From: Kordiimonas gwangyangensis DSM 19435 = JCM 12864 | GTDB lineage: Bacteria; Pseudomonadota; Alphaproteobacteria; Sphingomonadales; Kordiimonadaceae | Reading direction: 5' to 3' | Assembly (NCBI RefSeq): GCF_000375545.1 | Contig: NZ_AQXF01000003.1 | Location: 204,595-268,594, forward strand | Length of the DNA stretch: 64,000 nt | Part shown: in pieces, positions 7,901-18,300 of the stretch | Numbering within the stretch: the first letter of the stretch is position 1 | How the letters are laid out: every line of letters begins with the position of its first letter | Notes under the pieces: generated by a model | Database searches by the model: none | Seen by the model: only the letters and a program-made list of their open reading frames with translations | What the model was told of the DNA's origin: nothing | Made by a program: the position numbers and the translations under genes

Positions 7901-9574
7901 CTAGTCGTCGCCCAACTGGTCGCGCAGCGCGCGGGCGCACGCCATGGCGATCTCGGACTGCAGGCGCACCTGCATGGACTGCCCGCTTTTCGCAGCCTCG
8001 CCCAGACGGGTGAGGGCTTGTTCAAGCATATCAAGCGCGGCGCGTACTTCTTCCGGCGCGCCGGTCAGGTGCTGGCTTGGTGCAGCGGGCGCGGCTGGTG
8101 CTTGCGGCGCTTCAGTAGCGGTGTCTTCTTCGTCCCCGGCATAGCGCGCTTTTTCCTCGCGCGGAGTCAGCGGCGTCTTGAGCGTTTCGGCAACCGCTTC
8201 ACGCACCACAGCTGCCGCCATGGAGCCAAGCGCGTTGCTGATCGGGCTTGTGCGCGGTGTTGGTGCAGGCGTCGGCTTAGTGTCCACCGGCTGGCTGGCA
8301 GGTGCGGCGATCTTCTCGTCCCGGCTACGATCGAGCACGTTTTTCTGGATTTCAGCCGACGGTGCCGTCCTGGCCGCACGCTCGCGTCGCGGCGCCGGCT
8401 CAGGGTCATCGAGGAACAGCGGGTCTTCGTCTTCCATTGCCGTATGCACGCTGCCAGCGGTGGCGATCACCGGCGTCAGGACGCCTTCATAACCCTCAAA
8501 CACGCCGCCCACGCTGAAATGGGGCTCCGCCTCCAGCGTCCAGTGCTGGTGGGTCTTGCCAAGGTCCGGCAGGTGGATCGGTGCATCATGGATGGTGCTG
8601 CGGCGCTGGAACGCGCGCGTGACCGGGTGCCCAAGCTTGGTGTTGAGGCCCAGAAGGTCAAGCATGCCCATGCCGAGCGCTGCATCAACACTGCCAAGGA
8701 GCTTGCAGCCGTAGGGTGAAATGCCGGTGATGAAACCATCGCGGTCGCTACGCCAGCTCCAGCCGCCGGGGCCGGGGTCACGCAGCGGCGCGTCTTCTTC
8801 TGCTGATGGAATAAGGTCGTTGTCCCCGTCACCACTGCCCGCTTGTGCGGGTGATGGTGCAGCGTGCGGCGGCTCCGGTGCTTCTGGTGTTTCGGTCGCG
8901 ACGAGAGGCTCGCTTACGACCGGTTGGTCGTTGGCGGCTTCCACCATGCGGGTGTCGTTCAAACGGTTATTGCCTGAAACGCGTTCCGCAATCAGGTCCT
9001 CGTCGGTGCGCAGAATGCGCAGGCTTGCGGTTTTCTCTGGGTGCAGCGCGGTTACAGTCGCGCTCGGTTGCGGCGCGCCTTCCTTCTGGAAGCCAAGGTC
9101 ATCGCGCCACAGCGCGAGGGTGGACCGGCTATCAAAAGGCGGTGCCGCGGGTGCCGCACGCGCCAGCGCAATCCACACATTGGCAGAGAGGTCACTGCGC
9201 GAGGCGATGATCTGGTGGTGTTCGCGGCCCGTTTCGCGGATGAGGTCAATGACTTCATCCTCGTCAAACGGTGCGTTGATGAGAAGGGCTTCCACAAGGC
9301 TTGCGCGGTCACGACAGATGCGGAGCACAAGGTCCATCGGCGGGTTCGATTGCCCGGCCAGCAGCTCAGCCACGGTGCGGCGGCTTTCGCTTTCCACATG
9401 GGGCAGCAGGGCTTCAATAACGTCCAGCAGTTGGCCGCGCGTCGGTTCGCGCATGGGGGCTTTGCCGGTGAGGAAAAGGTCAACAAGATTGCGGAAAAGC
9501 GTGGTCCGGTCTTCCCCGTCGCGCTCACGCGCGTAGGCGACCAGTTCCCTGATACGACTGTCCAGTGCATTCAT
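7901..9574 (-). CDS. DUF2336 and PAS-like domain protein (PdhS-like without kinase domain)
   Basis: About 557 residues from the ATG at 9574; an in-frame TTG at 9634 would add 20. The N-terminal ~220 residues are helical HEAT-like repeats of the DUF2336 type, with patterns such as LFRNLVDLFLTGKAPM and FDEDEVIDLIRETG. A proline/acid-rich linker leads to a PAS-like segment starting GWSWRSDRDGFITGISPYGC. A long disordered Ala/Pro/Glu-rich region and a C-terminal helix containing DMLEQALTRLGEAAKSGQSM follow. In PdhS-type alphaproteobacterial regulators a histidine kinase follows such domains; no HisKA or HATPase motifs occur here. A role in cell-cycle or polar signalling is inference. Confidence 0.68.
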   Translation of the reverse strand: MNALDSRIRELVAYARERDGEDRTTLFRNLVDLFLTGKAPMREPTRGQLLDVIEALLPHVESESRRTVAELLAGQSNPPMDLVLRICRDRASLVEALLINAPFDEDEVIDLIRETGREHHQIIASRSDLSANVWIALARAAPAAPPFDSRSTLALWRDDLGFQKEGAPQPSATVTALHPEKTASLRILRTDEDLIAERVSGNNRLNDTRMVEAANDQPVVSEPLVATETPEAPEPPHAAPSPAQAGSGDGDNDLIPSAEEDAPLRDPGPGGWSWRSDRDGFITGISPYGCKLLGSVDAALGMGMLDLLGLNTKLGHPVTRAFQRRSTIHDAPIHLPDLGKTHQHWTLEAEPHFSVGGVFEGYEGVLTPVIATAGSVHTAMEDEDPLFLDDPEPAPRRERAARTAPSAEIQKNVLDRSRDEKIAAPASQPVDTKPTPAPTPRTSPISNALGSMAAAVVREAVAETLKTPLTPREEKARYAGDEEDTATEAPQAPAAPAAPSQHLTGAPEEVRAALDMLEQALTRLGEAAKSGQSMQVRLQSEIAMACARALRDQLGDD

Positions 9575-9879
9575 GTCGAACGCTGACGCTTTGCCCACTT
9601 TTGTACCCACTTCAACTGTCACAACACCACGCAAAAAGCGGCAATGTGGTGGCCGTCTCGTCCCGAAATTGACCAGTAATTTAGCTTACTGTTGAATTTT
9701 TCTGGTGGGGTGAATATAGCTCCCGAATCACCCTGCGCGCTTATACTACCCAAATTGTTTTGCGATGCCAGCGTTGATTAAAGATCGAAATATAATTGTG
9801 TGAATTTGGAACTTTATTTCCGAAACTTGCTTCTGTAGTATGCAGATCGGGCGGGGATGTTTACCAAGGAGTTTATCTG
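9575..9879. other. Divergent AT-rich control region
   Basis: About 305 bases between the DUF2336-PAS gene and the Lrp-type regulator. It is clearly more AT-rich than its surroundings, with a perfect TATAAT at 9791-9796 on the plus strand but no good matching -35. The plus-strand open frame that reaches back to 9796 lacks a ribosome site, so I read this as leader and promoter. Lrp-family genes are commonly autoregulated from such regions. Confidence 0.45.
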
Positions 9880-10359
9880 ATGGGGCGTGTCAAACTTGAT
9901 GCTGTCGACCGCAAAATCCTGTCGTGCCTTCAAGCTGAAGGCCGAATTACTAACGTGGAACTCGCGGAACGCGTTGGCATCACGGCACCACCATGCCTGA
10001 GACGTGTACGGGCGCTTGAAGAAGAAGGCTTCATCAGGGGCTATCACGCGGACCTCGATCAGGAATCTCTTGGCTTTGGGTTGACCGTATTCGCCATGGT
10101 AGGCCTCCACAGTCAGGCCGAAAGCGATTTGCAGAAGTTTGAGAAGCAGTGCCAGGGCTGGCCCATGGTGCGTGAATGTTTCATGCTCAATGGCGAGATC
10201 GACTTCATGCTGAAGATTGTTGCGCGCGACCTTGCGTCGTTCCAGCACTTCCTGACAAGCGAACTGACACCGTCACCGAATGTGGCCAGCGTGAAAACCT
10301 CGCTCACCATCCGCACAAGCAAGCACACACCGGGTGTGCCGCTTCCTGAAGTACCCTGA
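9880..10359 (+). CDS. Lrp/AsnC family transcriptional regulator
   Basis: 159 residues from the ATG at 9880, which has an AAGGAG site upstream. The N-terminal winged helix-turn-helix is typical: LDAVDRKILSCLQAEGRIT, then LAERVGITAPPCLRRVRALE. A C-terminal RAM (ligand-binding) domain follows, with GEIDFMLKIVARDLASFQHF. Lrp-type proteins sense amino acids and act as octamers that bend DNA. The gene is followed after 12 bases by a small Sel1-like gene. Specific targets are not evident; self-regulation is likely. Confidence 0.93.
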   Translation: MGRVKLDAVDRKILSCLQAEGRITNVELAERVGITAPPCLRRVRALEEEGFIRGYHADLDQESLGFGLTVFAMVGLHSQAESDLQKFEKQCQGWPMVRECFMLNGEIDFMLKIVARDLASFQHFLTSELTPSPNVASVKTSLTIRTSKHTPGVPLPEVP

Positions 10360-10371
10360 TACCATCAAGCG

Positions 10372-10800
10372 ATGAGCGCCCACCTGCCATCATCTGCTGA
10401 GTGGGCAGAAATCAAGGCACTGGATACCACCACCCTCACATGCCGTGCGGACGAGGGGGATATCTGGTGCCAATTTCATTTGGGCGGCCGCTTCATCCAT
10501 GGTGACCGCACAGAGCCGGATCAGGAAAAGGCCTTTGCCTATTACCTGAAAGCGGCCTGTGGCGGCATTGGCGAAGCACAGCACCTTGTGGCTGTGTTCA
10601 TTGGTGGCGGCTATGTAGACGGTTACAGCGAGGCGGACGCTGCGGCTTGGGATTTCATCGCCGTACTCAACCACACCGAAGGGGCAGGCAATATCTTCAC
10701 GGCACGCTGCAAGGATGAGACGGCCATCAATGCGTGCCGCACTCGCGCCAAAGAGCTTTTGGCGGCATATCCTGACGCCATACCGCCGGATGAGGGCTGA
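10372..10800 (+). CDS. Small Sel1-like repeat protein
   Basis: A 142-residue protein, no signal peptide, starting 12 bases after the Lrp-type gene and probably co-transcribed. The middle holds one or two Sel1-like helical repeats: WCQFHLGGRFIHGDRTEPD followed by EKAFAYYLKAACGGIGEAQ. Sel1 repeats mediate protein-protein contacts. Three cysteines (CQF, KAACGG, INACRT) are spread through it. No partner or function can be assigned. Confidence 0.7.
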   Translation: MSAHLPSSAEWAEIKALDTTTLTCRADEGDIWCQFHLGGRFIHGDRTEPDQEKAFAYYLKAACGGIGEAQHLVAVFIGGGYVDGYSEADAAAWDFIAVLNHTEGAGNIFTARCKDETAINACRTRAKELLAAYPDAIPPDEG

Positions 10801-10912
10801 GTTTCGCCCCTGATGCCATTTTTATGGCCCCGTGCGCTTCCCATAATTTCATGCTGACCCATGCATCCCGATAATGGAACCATCTTGAACCAGATGGGAA
10901 ATTGTCGTCGCG

Positions 10913-12697
10913 ATGAGGGTTGCCAGCTTTATATTGATGCTTAGTGGTGCAGTGTCGTTCCTGCCGCTTCATGCAGCCTGCGCCGATAGCGAGCAGGCTG
11001 TGCCCGTGCCGCTCGACCGCGCTATTGAGGCCGCGACGGAAGACCGCGCGCAGTCCGATGTGCTCAAGGGCATGCCGCTTCTCATCCGGGACGCGCTTCA
11101 TAAGGCAGTGCCGCATGCGGGCAATCCGCAACAGGCCGCGCTCCTCAAATTATACGAGCGCCAGTCCTACCGTCCGCTGTGGCTCACGAAAGATGGCAAG
11201 TGGCACCAGCGGGTGTCGCTGTGGCGTAAAACCATTTCCTTTGCGGCAAGCGAAGGGCTGAACCCGGCGGATTACCACCTTGACCGGCTGTTAGATCGCA
11301 GGGGCGATACGCCGAGCGATATTGAGCTTGCCGAACTCGAAGTAGCGCTTAGCCGTACTGTGCTGCACTTTGTGCATGACCTGATGGTGGGCCGTGCCCA
11401 GCCTTCCGAGATTTTCCCTGACCTGTTCCTGCTGCCGCAGGACCGTGATTATGCTGCGGCACTCGAAGAAATGCTCGAGCTCGGGTCGGAAACCGATATG
11501 AAGCGGGCCATTCAGGCGCTGTCGCCCCAGCACCCGCACTATGACCTGCTGCGTGAAGCACTGGCCAAATACACCCGCCTCAAAGATGAGGTAGGGCCGC
11601 TTGAAGATATCCCGGCGGGCGAGATGATCCGCCCCGGTGACACGGACGCACGCATGCCAGCCATTCGGGCGCGCATGCAGTTGCTTGGCCGCATTGAAGG
11701 GCAGGAAAGTGCCTTTGGCCGCATTGCGTCTTTCTTCGGCAGCATTGTGGGCTCAAGCGGCGAGGACGAGATCAAACGTGATGATAACCTGACCTATGAC
11801 GAACGCACCGAGAAAGCCGTGCGCGAGTTTCAGGCCGCAGCCGGCGCTGTGGTGGACGGCATCATCGGCCCCCAAACCATTGCGGAACTGAACACACCGA
11901 TTGAAGACCGTATCGAGCAGATCCGCCTGTCGATGGAGCGCTGGCGCTGGCTGCCACAGGATCTTGGTCGCAAATACGTGTTTGCGAACATCGCTGGCTA
12001 TTATCTGCATGGCATTGAGGATGATGAGATTGCTGTGGCCTCGCCCATCATTGTCGGGCAGGTCGCGCACCAGACACCGGCGTTCAGCAGTGTGATCCAT
12101 GACGTGAAGTTCTACCCGGACTGGACCGTACCCTATTCCATCGCGCGCCGTTACCTGCTTGAGAAGGTGCAAAAGGACCCCAGCGTGGTCGAGAAGCTCG
12201 GCTATGAGATATACAAAGACGAAGCGCGACTTGCGTGGGACCAGGTGGATGTGGCCAAGCTGAAGGCGGAGGATTTCCCCGGCTATCAGTTCCGCCAGAA
12301 ACCGGGGCCGAACAATGCACTTGGCCTCGTGCGTTTCTCGGTCGACAACGACTATAGTATCTACCTGCATGACACGCCGAACCATGACCTGTTCCAGAAG
12401 GGTAGCCGTGCCTTCTCAAGCGGCTGCATCCGGGTGAAGGAGCGCGAAAAATTGGCGGTTTTCCTTATGGACGGCAACAGCGACATGGAAAGCGACGAAG
12501 TCTGGAAGCATTTCAAGACCGCCGCGAACGCCGACCTTGAAACCGAGATTGTGCCGCTGCGTGAAGAGGTGCCGATCCATCTGGTGTACATGACCGCATG
12601 GGTCAACGAGCGCGGCGATGTGCGCTTCGGGCAGGACATCTATGGCCGCGACGCCAAACTGAAGGCAGCACTCAGGAAACAGGAGGGCCAGTTCTAG
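10913..12697 (+). CDS. L,D-transpeptidase family protein (YcbB/LdtD type)
   Basis: A 594-residue periplasmic enzyme with a signal peptide (residues 1-24). Domain order matches YcbB: an N-terminal scaffold domain with YERQSYRPLWLTKDGKW, a peptidoglycan-binding segment near residues 290-325 (EKAVREFQAAAGAVVDGIIG), and a YkuD catalytic domain. The catalytic Cys505 lies in AFSSGCIRV, with the upstream His in SIYLHDTPNHDLF. These enzymes form 3-3 cross-links or attach proteins to peptidoglycan. The next gene, a DUF882 peptidase, begins 3 bases after the stop, so the two form a cell-wall remodelling pair. Confidence 0.93.
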   Translation: MRVASFILMLSGAVSFLPLHAACADSEQAVPVPLDRAIEAATEDRAQSDVLKGMPLLIRDALHKAVPHAGNPQQAALLKLYERQSYRPLWLTKDGKWHQRVSLWRKTISFAASEGLNPADYHLDRLLDRRGDTPSDIELAELEVALSRTVLHFVHDLMVGRAQPSEIFPDLFLLPQDRDYAAALEEMLELGSETDMKRAIQALSPQHPHYDLLREALAKYTRLKDEVGPLEDIPAGEMIRPGDTDARMPAIRARMQLLGRIEGQESAFGRIASFFGSIVGSSGEDEIKRDDNLTYDERTEKAVREFQAAAGAVVDGIIGPQTIAELNTPIEDRIEQIRLSMERWRWLPQDLGRKYVFANIAGYYLHGIEDDEIAVASPIIVGQVAHQTPAFSSVIHDVKFYPDWTVPYSIARRYLLEKVQKDPSVVEKLGYEIYKDEARLAWDQVDVAKLKAEDFPGYQFRQKPGPNNALGLVRFSVDNDYSIYLHDTPNHDLFQKGSRAFSSGCIRVKEREKLAVFLMDGNSDMESDEVWKHFKTAANADLETEIVPLREEVPIHLVYMTAWVNERGDVRFGQDIYGRDAKLKAALRKQEGQF

Positions 12698-12700
12698 CGT

Positions 12701-13420
12701 ATGCAAAAACAGATTTCGACACTTCTGTATTGGGCCATTGTCGTGAGTGCCGTGGGTGTTGGAGTGTGGCGCATAACGTCGCTTGAGGAGGATGAAAGCA
12801 TGCTCTCCAAACAAGCGAAAGCCGTGAGCGCAGCGCCCGCCGGCAGTGAGATCCTGCTCGCGAATGCGGCTGTACTTCGCCCTGATGCCCCGCCCCTTGA
12901 GGACGAGTTACCGGTTGTGGACGCGGATGTAACCGCACACCCGCCGCCGCCCAAGGATGCCATCGCGCCCGAGCTTGATGCGCGCAGCCTTCACATGCGC
13001 TCCGTCCACACCAAGGAGGAGATCAAGGTCGTGTTCTGGCAGGACGGTGCCTATGTGGAATCCGCGCTCGAGAAGCTCGACTATTTCCTGCGTGACCACC
13101 GGGACGGCGAGGTTATCCGCATGGACCCTGAGCTGTTCATGCTTCTGCACCGGCTTTATGATGATATGGACGCTGAAGGGCCGATTGAGGTGATATCCGG
13201 CCACCGGTCGGCGGGCACCAATGCCATGCTGCGCTCGAAGGGCCGCAATGTGGCGCGCAAAAGCCAGCATATCCTTGGCAAGGCTATTGACGTGCGCATG
13301 CGCGGGGTGCCGCTCAAGAAAATGCGGGATACCGCGCTCGGCTACGGGATTGGCGGTGTGGGCTATTACCCAAGCGACGGCTTCATCCATGTGGATACGG
13401 GCCGCCCCCGCTTCTGGTAA
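12701..13420 (+). CDS. DUF882 / YcbK-like M15-family peptidoglycan peptidase
   Basis: 239 residues. An N-terminal signal-anchor (residues 8-26) is followed by an acidic, proline-containing spacer, then a DUF882 domain (about 95-239). Zinc ligand candidates are H190 and D197 in KSQHILGKAIDV and H230 in FIHVDTG. VISGHRSAGTNAMLRSKGRN is the family's other signature. M15-like enzymes of this group cleave stem peptides in peptidoglycan. The gene is tightly linked to the preceding L,D-transpeptidase gene and is followed by a strong terminator, so the pair forms one unit. Confidence 0.9.
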   Translation: MQKQISTLLYWAIVVSAVGVGVWRITSLEEDESMLSKQAKAVSAAPAGSEILLANAAVLRPDAPPLEDELPVVDADVTAHPPPPKDAIAPELDARSLHMRSVHTKEEIKVVFWQDGAYVESALEKLDYFLRDHRDGEVIRMDPELFMLLHRLYDDMDAEGPIEVISGHRSAGTNAMLRSKGRNVARKSQHILGKAIDVRMRGVPLKKMRDTALGYGIGGVGYYPSDGFIHVDTGRPRFW

Positions 13421-13425
13421 TAAAA

Positions 13426-13449
13426 AAGCCCGCCGAAAGGGGCGGGCTT
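13426..13449. terminator. Intrinsic terminator between convergent genes
   Basis: A 9-bp stem (AAGCCCGCC / GGCGGGCTT) with a GAAAGG loop, directly after the DUF882 gene. An A tract before it on the plus strand gives a T tract on the minus strand, so it can also stop greA transcription. Confidence 0.87.
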
Positions 13450-13474
13450 CTTAAACTTGTGAAGGCTCGACGAC

Positions 13475-13948
13475 TTATTTGAATTCGAGCTTCAGAACCT
13501 CGTAGTAGCGTTCGCCACCCGGGGTTTTCACCTCAACTTCAGCGCCAACCTTGCGGCCGATCAGCGCGCGAGCGATCGGGCTTTGATAGCTGATCTTGCC
13601 TTTTTTCACGTCGCCTTCGTCGGCACCCACGATCTGGTAGACAACTTCCTCGTCATCCTCGTCCACGAGCGTGACAGTCGCGCCAAACACGATCTTGTCG
13701 CCGGAGAGGCTGGTGGGGTCGATCACCTGAGCGCGCGACAGCTTGCCTTCGAGCTCCATGATGCGGCCTTCAATGTGGCCCTGGCGCTCTTTTGCAGCGT
13801 GGTATTCAGCGTTTTCCGACAAGTCGCCGTGTGCGCGTGCTTCTTCGATTGCCTGAACGACCGAAGGACGCTCTACGGATTTCAGGTTTTTAAGTTCTGC
13901 AGCCAGACGGTCGTAACCATCCTGAAGCATGGGGACTTTATCGTTCAT
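13475..13948 (-). CDS. greA: Transcription elongation factor GreA
   Basis: A 157-residue protein with the two GreA domains. The N-terminal antiparallel coiled coil carries the catalytic acidic tip in [18 protein letters not shown]. The C-terminal FKBP-like domain includes [20 protein letters not shown] and the ending [15 protein letters not shown]. It rescues backtracked RNA polymerase by stimulating transcript cleavage. In many alphaproteobacteria greA follows carB on the same strand; here an RTX gene on the opposite strand separates them, so greA probably has its own promoter in the 13949-14238 gap. Confidence 0.97.
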   Translation of the reverse strand: MNDKVPMLQDGYDRLAAELKNLKSVERPSVVQAIEEARAHGDLSENAEYHAAKERQGHIEGRIMELEGKLSRAQVIDPTSLSGDKIVFGATVTLVDEDDEEVVYQIVGADEGDVKKGKISYQSPIARALIGRKVGAEVEVKTPGGERYYEVLKLEFK

Positions 13949-14238
13949 TTATCCCGTCCAATATCTCGTTTTTATCGTTCTCGGGCGCGCATGTCCCGCG
14001 CCTACACAAAACAGGAGCGCCGACCCAAGGGGCCGGCGCCGTTCCCCAACCTTTAGCCACTTTTAGCCTAAAAAGCAAGCCAGAAGCGGCTTTGCGCGGT
14101 TCCGCCCTTTTACGTGTTTGGAAAAACATAGCCCATTTGGGTCATGCCCGAATTTGGGGTGCCGAATACAACATCCCCAAGGTGCGGGCAGTACCGGAAA
14201 CTTTGACAAACCATGGCCACACAAACGGAGCTAGAGCG

Positions 14239-15297
14239 ATGACTGACGATGCAATGTGCGATCTCAAAATTTCCGATCTTCAAGGCATATTCGATTTTGC
14301 CTATCAAATTATCGGGTCCTCGGAGTTCAGCTGGGATGAACTGCTGGAACGCCTGCTGGTGTTCCCGCTCGATGAAGAGACCAAGGCAACCCTGACGGAA
14401 TCCATCGAGATTATCAAAAACGATCCGACCCTTGTCGACCTGTCGCAGGAGACGGTGAATGAATATCTGGCCGAATATGGCGATATCCCGCTTTGTGAAC
14501 TGGCGGAAAATATCGAAGGTGACGGCGGCTCCGGTGGTGGCGGCGGAACTGATACGGTCACCGGCGATCTGGATTCCATCTTCGAGCTGATCCAGCAGGG
14601 CACCAACGGTAATGACGAACTGTTCGGCAGTGCCATTCGCGACTGGATCACGGGCGGTAGCGGCGACGATACGCTCGCGGGTGGTGACGGCGCGGACCTC
14701 ATTATCGGCGGTGACGGTGATGATATTCTTTATGCTGACGGCGAGAATGAATTTTTCTCGGCCATCGCAAACATCGCCAACAAAATCTGGGCAGGTGCCG
14801 GTGGTGACCAGCTGTTCGGCGGTTATTCCCGTGATGTGATGGGCGGCGGCGCAGGTGACGACTATCTTGAGGGCGAAACCGGCAATGACATCCTTTATGG
14901 CGGTGCTGGCAACGATGAGCTCGATGGCGGCGACGGCGACGATGTGATGTACGGCGGCACGGGTGACGACTTCCTCGAGGCGGGTGACGGCGACGACACG
15001 CTCTGGGGCGGCACCGGCAACGACAATATGAACGGCGGAGAAGGCGCGGATACGTTCCGGTTCCTCGCGGGTTCAGGCGACGATGAAATCTGGAGCTTTG
15101 ATGCAGACGAAGACACGCTCGACCTCCGCCACACGGGCTTCGACTTCACCGACATCGATGATGTGGTCGCGCGCGCAACCACAGTCACCAACGCACAGAA
15201 TGTCTCCGGCGTGATGATCGACCTTGGGGACGGCAACAGTGTATGGCTGGCGCAGTTTGATATCGCCAATGTGGCGGATATCAACGTGGTCTTCTAG
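14239..15297 (+). CDS. RTX calcium-binding repeat protein, likely type I secreted
   Basis: About 352 residues from the ATG at 14239 (GGAG about 9 bases upstream); the frame is open further upstream but without a ribosome site. The N-terminal ~95 residues are a helical domain I do not recognise. A Gly/Ser linker follows, then two blocks of nonapeptide RTX repeats (GGxGxDxLx pattern, for example GGSGDDTLAGGDGADLIIGG and GGAGNDELDGGDGDDVMYGG). The C-terminal ~70 residues resemble the usual RTX cap. There is no Sec signal peptide, as expected for type I secretion, but no exporter genes are nearby. It is inserted between greA and carB on the opposite strand to both. Confidence 0.88.
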   Translation: MTDDAMCDLKISDLQGIFDFAYQIIGSSEFSWDELLERLLVFPLDEETKATLTESIEIIKNDPTLVDLSQETVNEYLAEYGDIPLCELAENIEGDGGSGGGGGTDTVTGDLDSIFELIQQGTNGNDELFGSAIRDWITGGSGDDTLAGGDGADLIIGGDGDDILYADGENEFFSAIANIANKIWAGAGGDQLFGGYSRDVMGGGAGDDYLEGETGNDILYGGAGNDELDGGDGDDVMYGGTGDDFLEAGDGDDTLWGGTGNDNMNGGEGADTFRFLAGSGDDEIWSFDADEDTLDLRHTGFDFTDIDDVVARATTVTNAQNVSGVMIDLGDGNSVWLAQFDIANVADINVVF

Positions 15298-15317
15298 AGG
15301 GGACCACAGCGCAATAA

Positions 15318-15349
15318 AAAAGCCGACCTGGGTGACCGGGTCGGCTTTT
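15318..15349. terminator. Bidirectional intrinsic terminator
   Basis: An 11-bp stem (AAAAGCCGACC / GGTCGGCTTTT) with a 10-base loop and a T-rich tail. It lies between the RTX gene and the convergent end of carB. Confidence 0.88.
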
Positions 15350-15373
15350 CTTTTATCTGGATTGTGCCGCAGC

Positions 15374-18300
15374 TTAGGCTGCGAAGTCCTGCAGGCGCTT
15401 CACGTCAAGTTTCTTGTCGCGCAGGGCCTTGAGCGCCTGAACCGCAGCCGCAGCCGCTGCCATCGTGGTGTAATATGGCAGCTTCATCAGAAGCGCGGTG
15501 TTGCGGAGCGCGTAGCTGTCCTTGATAGCCTGCTTGCCCTCGGTGGTGTTGAACATAAGCTGCACTTCACCGTTTTTCATGATGTCGAGCACATGCGGGC
15601 GCTGGCCGTCCGTCACCTTGAATACGCGCTTCACTTCAAGCCCGTTGTTCTTGAGGTAATCAGCGGTGCCGCCAGTGGCGATCACGTCATAGCCCATCTC
15701 AAGCAGGTCTTTCACCAGCGGTACAAGCGCATATTTGTCGCTGTCGCGCACGGATACAAACACCTGCCCCTTCATCGGCAGCTTCACACCAGCGGCGAGC
15801 TGGGATTTGTAGAAGGCCATCGGGAAGCTCTGGTCGATACCCATGACCTCGCCGGTGGATTTCATTTCCGGGCCGAGCAGCACGTCAACACCCGGGAAGC
15901 GCGCCCATGGGATCACCACTTCCTTCACCGCTACGTGTTCGGTGATCGGGTCCTTGAGGTCAAATTCGGTCAGCTTGGCACCGGCCATCACCTGCGCCGC
16001 AATCGCGGCAACCGGGTAACCGACAGCTTTGGCCACAAATGGTACCGTGCGGCTGGCGCGCGGGTTCACCTCAATTAGGTAGACCACGCCGTCCTTGACC
16101 GCGAACTGCACGTTCATGAGGCCAACAACATTGAGGCCCTTGGCAAGCGCACGCGCCTGACGCTTGACCTCGTTCACGATGCCGACAGGCAGGCTGTAGG
16201 GCGGCAGCGAACACGCGCTGTCGCCGGAGTGGATGCCCGCTTCCTCGATGTGCTCCATAATGCCGGCGATATGAATGTTCTCACCGTCAGAAAGCGCATC
16301 AACGTCAATCTCAATCGCGTCCTTGAGGAAGCCGTCCACCAGTACGGGGCTGTCGCCCGATACCTGCACCGCTTCGTTGATGTAGCGGTCAAGGCCTTCA
16401 CGGTCGTGCACAATCTCCATCGCGCGGCCACCGAGCACATAGCTCGGGCGCAGAAGCACGGGGTAACCGATACGGTCCGCAACGTCCGCCGCTTCCTTGT
16501 GGCTGCGGGCGATGCCGTTTTGCGGCTGCTTGAGGCCAAGACGCTCAACAAGGTCCTGGAAGCGTTCACGGTCTTCCGCGAGGTCAATGGCGTCCGGGCT
16601 TGTGCCGAGGATCGGAATGTCAGCTGCCTCAAGCGCGGCGGCAAGCTTGAGCGGCGTCTGGCCGCCAAACTGCACGATCACGCCCTTCACGGTGCCGTTT
16701 TCCTGTTCCTTGCGGATGATCTCGATCACGTCTTCGGCCGTCAGCGGCTCGAAGTACAGCCGGTCGGACGTGTCATAGTCAGTGGACACGGTCTCCGGGT
16801 TGCAGTTGATCATGATGGTCTCATAACCCGCGTCCGAGAGCGAGAAGCAGGCGTGACAGCAGCAATAGTCAAACTCGATACCCTGACCGATGCGGTTGGG
16901 GCCACCACCGAGGATGATGATCTTCTCACGGTCGGTCGGGTTGGCTTCACATTCCGCGCCTTCGCCGTCCGCAAAGCTCTCGTAAGCTGAGTACATGTAC
17001 GGCGTGCGGGCGTCGAACTCGGCCGCGCAGGTGTCGATGCGCTTGTAGGTCGGGCGCACACCCATGTCGTGGCGCGCTTTGAAGACAGCACCTTCCGGCA
17101 CCCCGGCAAGCTGGCCAAGGCGCGCGTCTGAGAAGCCGAGCATCTTGAGTTTGCGTAGTTTGCGCTCATCCGTCGGGATACCGTGTTCAGACACGGTTTT
17201 CTCAGCCTCGACAATGCGTTCAAGCTGGCGCAGGAACCACGGCTCATAGTGTGTGATGGCGTTGATTTCCTCGAGGCTCATGCCTTCGCGGATCGCTTGC
17301 GTGATGCGCAGGATACGGTCTGGTTTCGGGAAACCAAGGTCCTGGCGGATCGGCGACAGGTCGCCCGAGCCCGGCACATAACCGTCGAACTTCACTTCAT
17401 TGAGGCCCGTCAGGCCTGTCTCCATGGAGCGCATGGCTTTCTGCAGGCTTTCCGCGAAGTTGCGGCCAATAGCCATGGCTTCACCGACCGACTTCATCGA
17501 GGTGGTCAGAAGCTGCGGGGTGCCCGCGAATTTCTCGAAGGTGAAACGCGGTACCTTGGTGACCACATAGTCGATCGATGGTTCGAACGACGCGGGCGTG
17601 ACGCCCGTGATGTCGTTATCAAGCTCGTCAAGCGTGTAGCCAACCGCAAGCTTGGCGGCGACCTTGGCAATCGGGAAGCCGGTTGCTTTGGATGCAAGTG
17701 CGGAAGACCGGCTCACACGCGGGTTCATCTCGATCACGATCAGGCGGCCGTTTTCCGGGTTCACGGCGAACTGTACGTTCGAACCACCGGTTTCAACGCC
17801 AATCTCGCGCAGTACCGCGAGCGAGGCGTTCCGCATGACCTGATATTCTTTGTCCGTGAGCGTGAGGGCAGGGGCAATGGTGATACTGTCGCCCGTGTGT
17901 ACGCCCATCGGGTCCACGTTCTCGATGGAGCAGACGATGATGCAGTTGTCGTTCTTGTCGCGAACGACCTCCATCTCATATTCTTTCCAGCCCAAGATGC
18001 TTTCCTCAACGAGGATCTCGTTGGTTGGCGACGCGTCGAGGCCGGATTTCACGATCTCAAGGAACTCTTCCTTGTTATAGGCCACACCGCCGCCGGTGCC
18101 GCCCATGGTGAAGGACGGGCGAATGATCGCGGGAAGACCGGTAAGGTTTTCCATGATCTCCAGCGCTTCGTCGATCGTGTGTGCGGTTTTGCCTTTACAG
18201 ACCTCAAGGCCGATTTTCGCCATGGCTTCGTTGAAGCGCTTGCGGTCTTCCGCCTTGTCGATGGCGTCCTCATTGGCGCCGATCAGTTGCACGCCGTATT

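Noticed and set aside
14638-15060. Repetitive Gly/Asp-coding DNA considered as a CRISPR or tandem repeat array
   Set aside because: The repetition comes from RTX nonapeptides in frame; the units vary at third positions and have no unique spacers.
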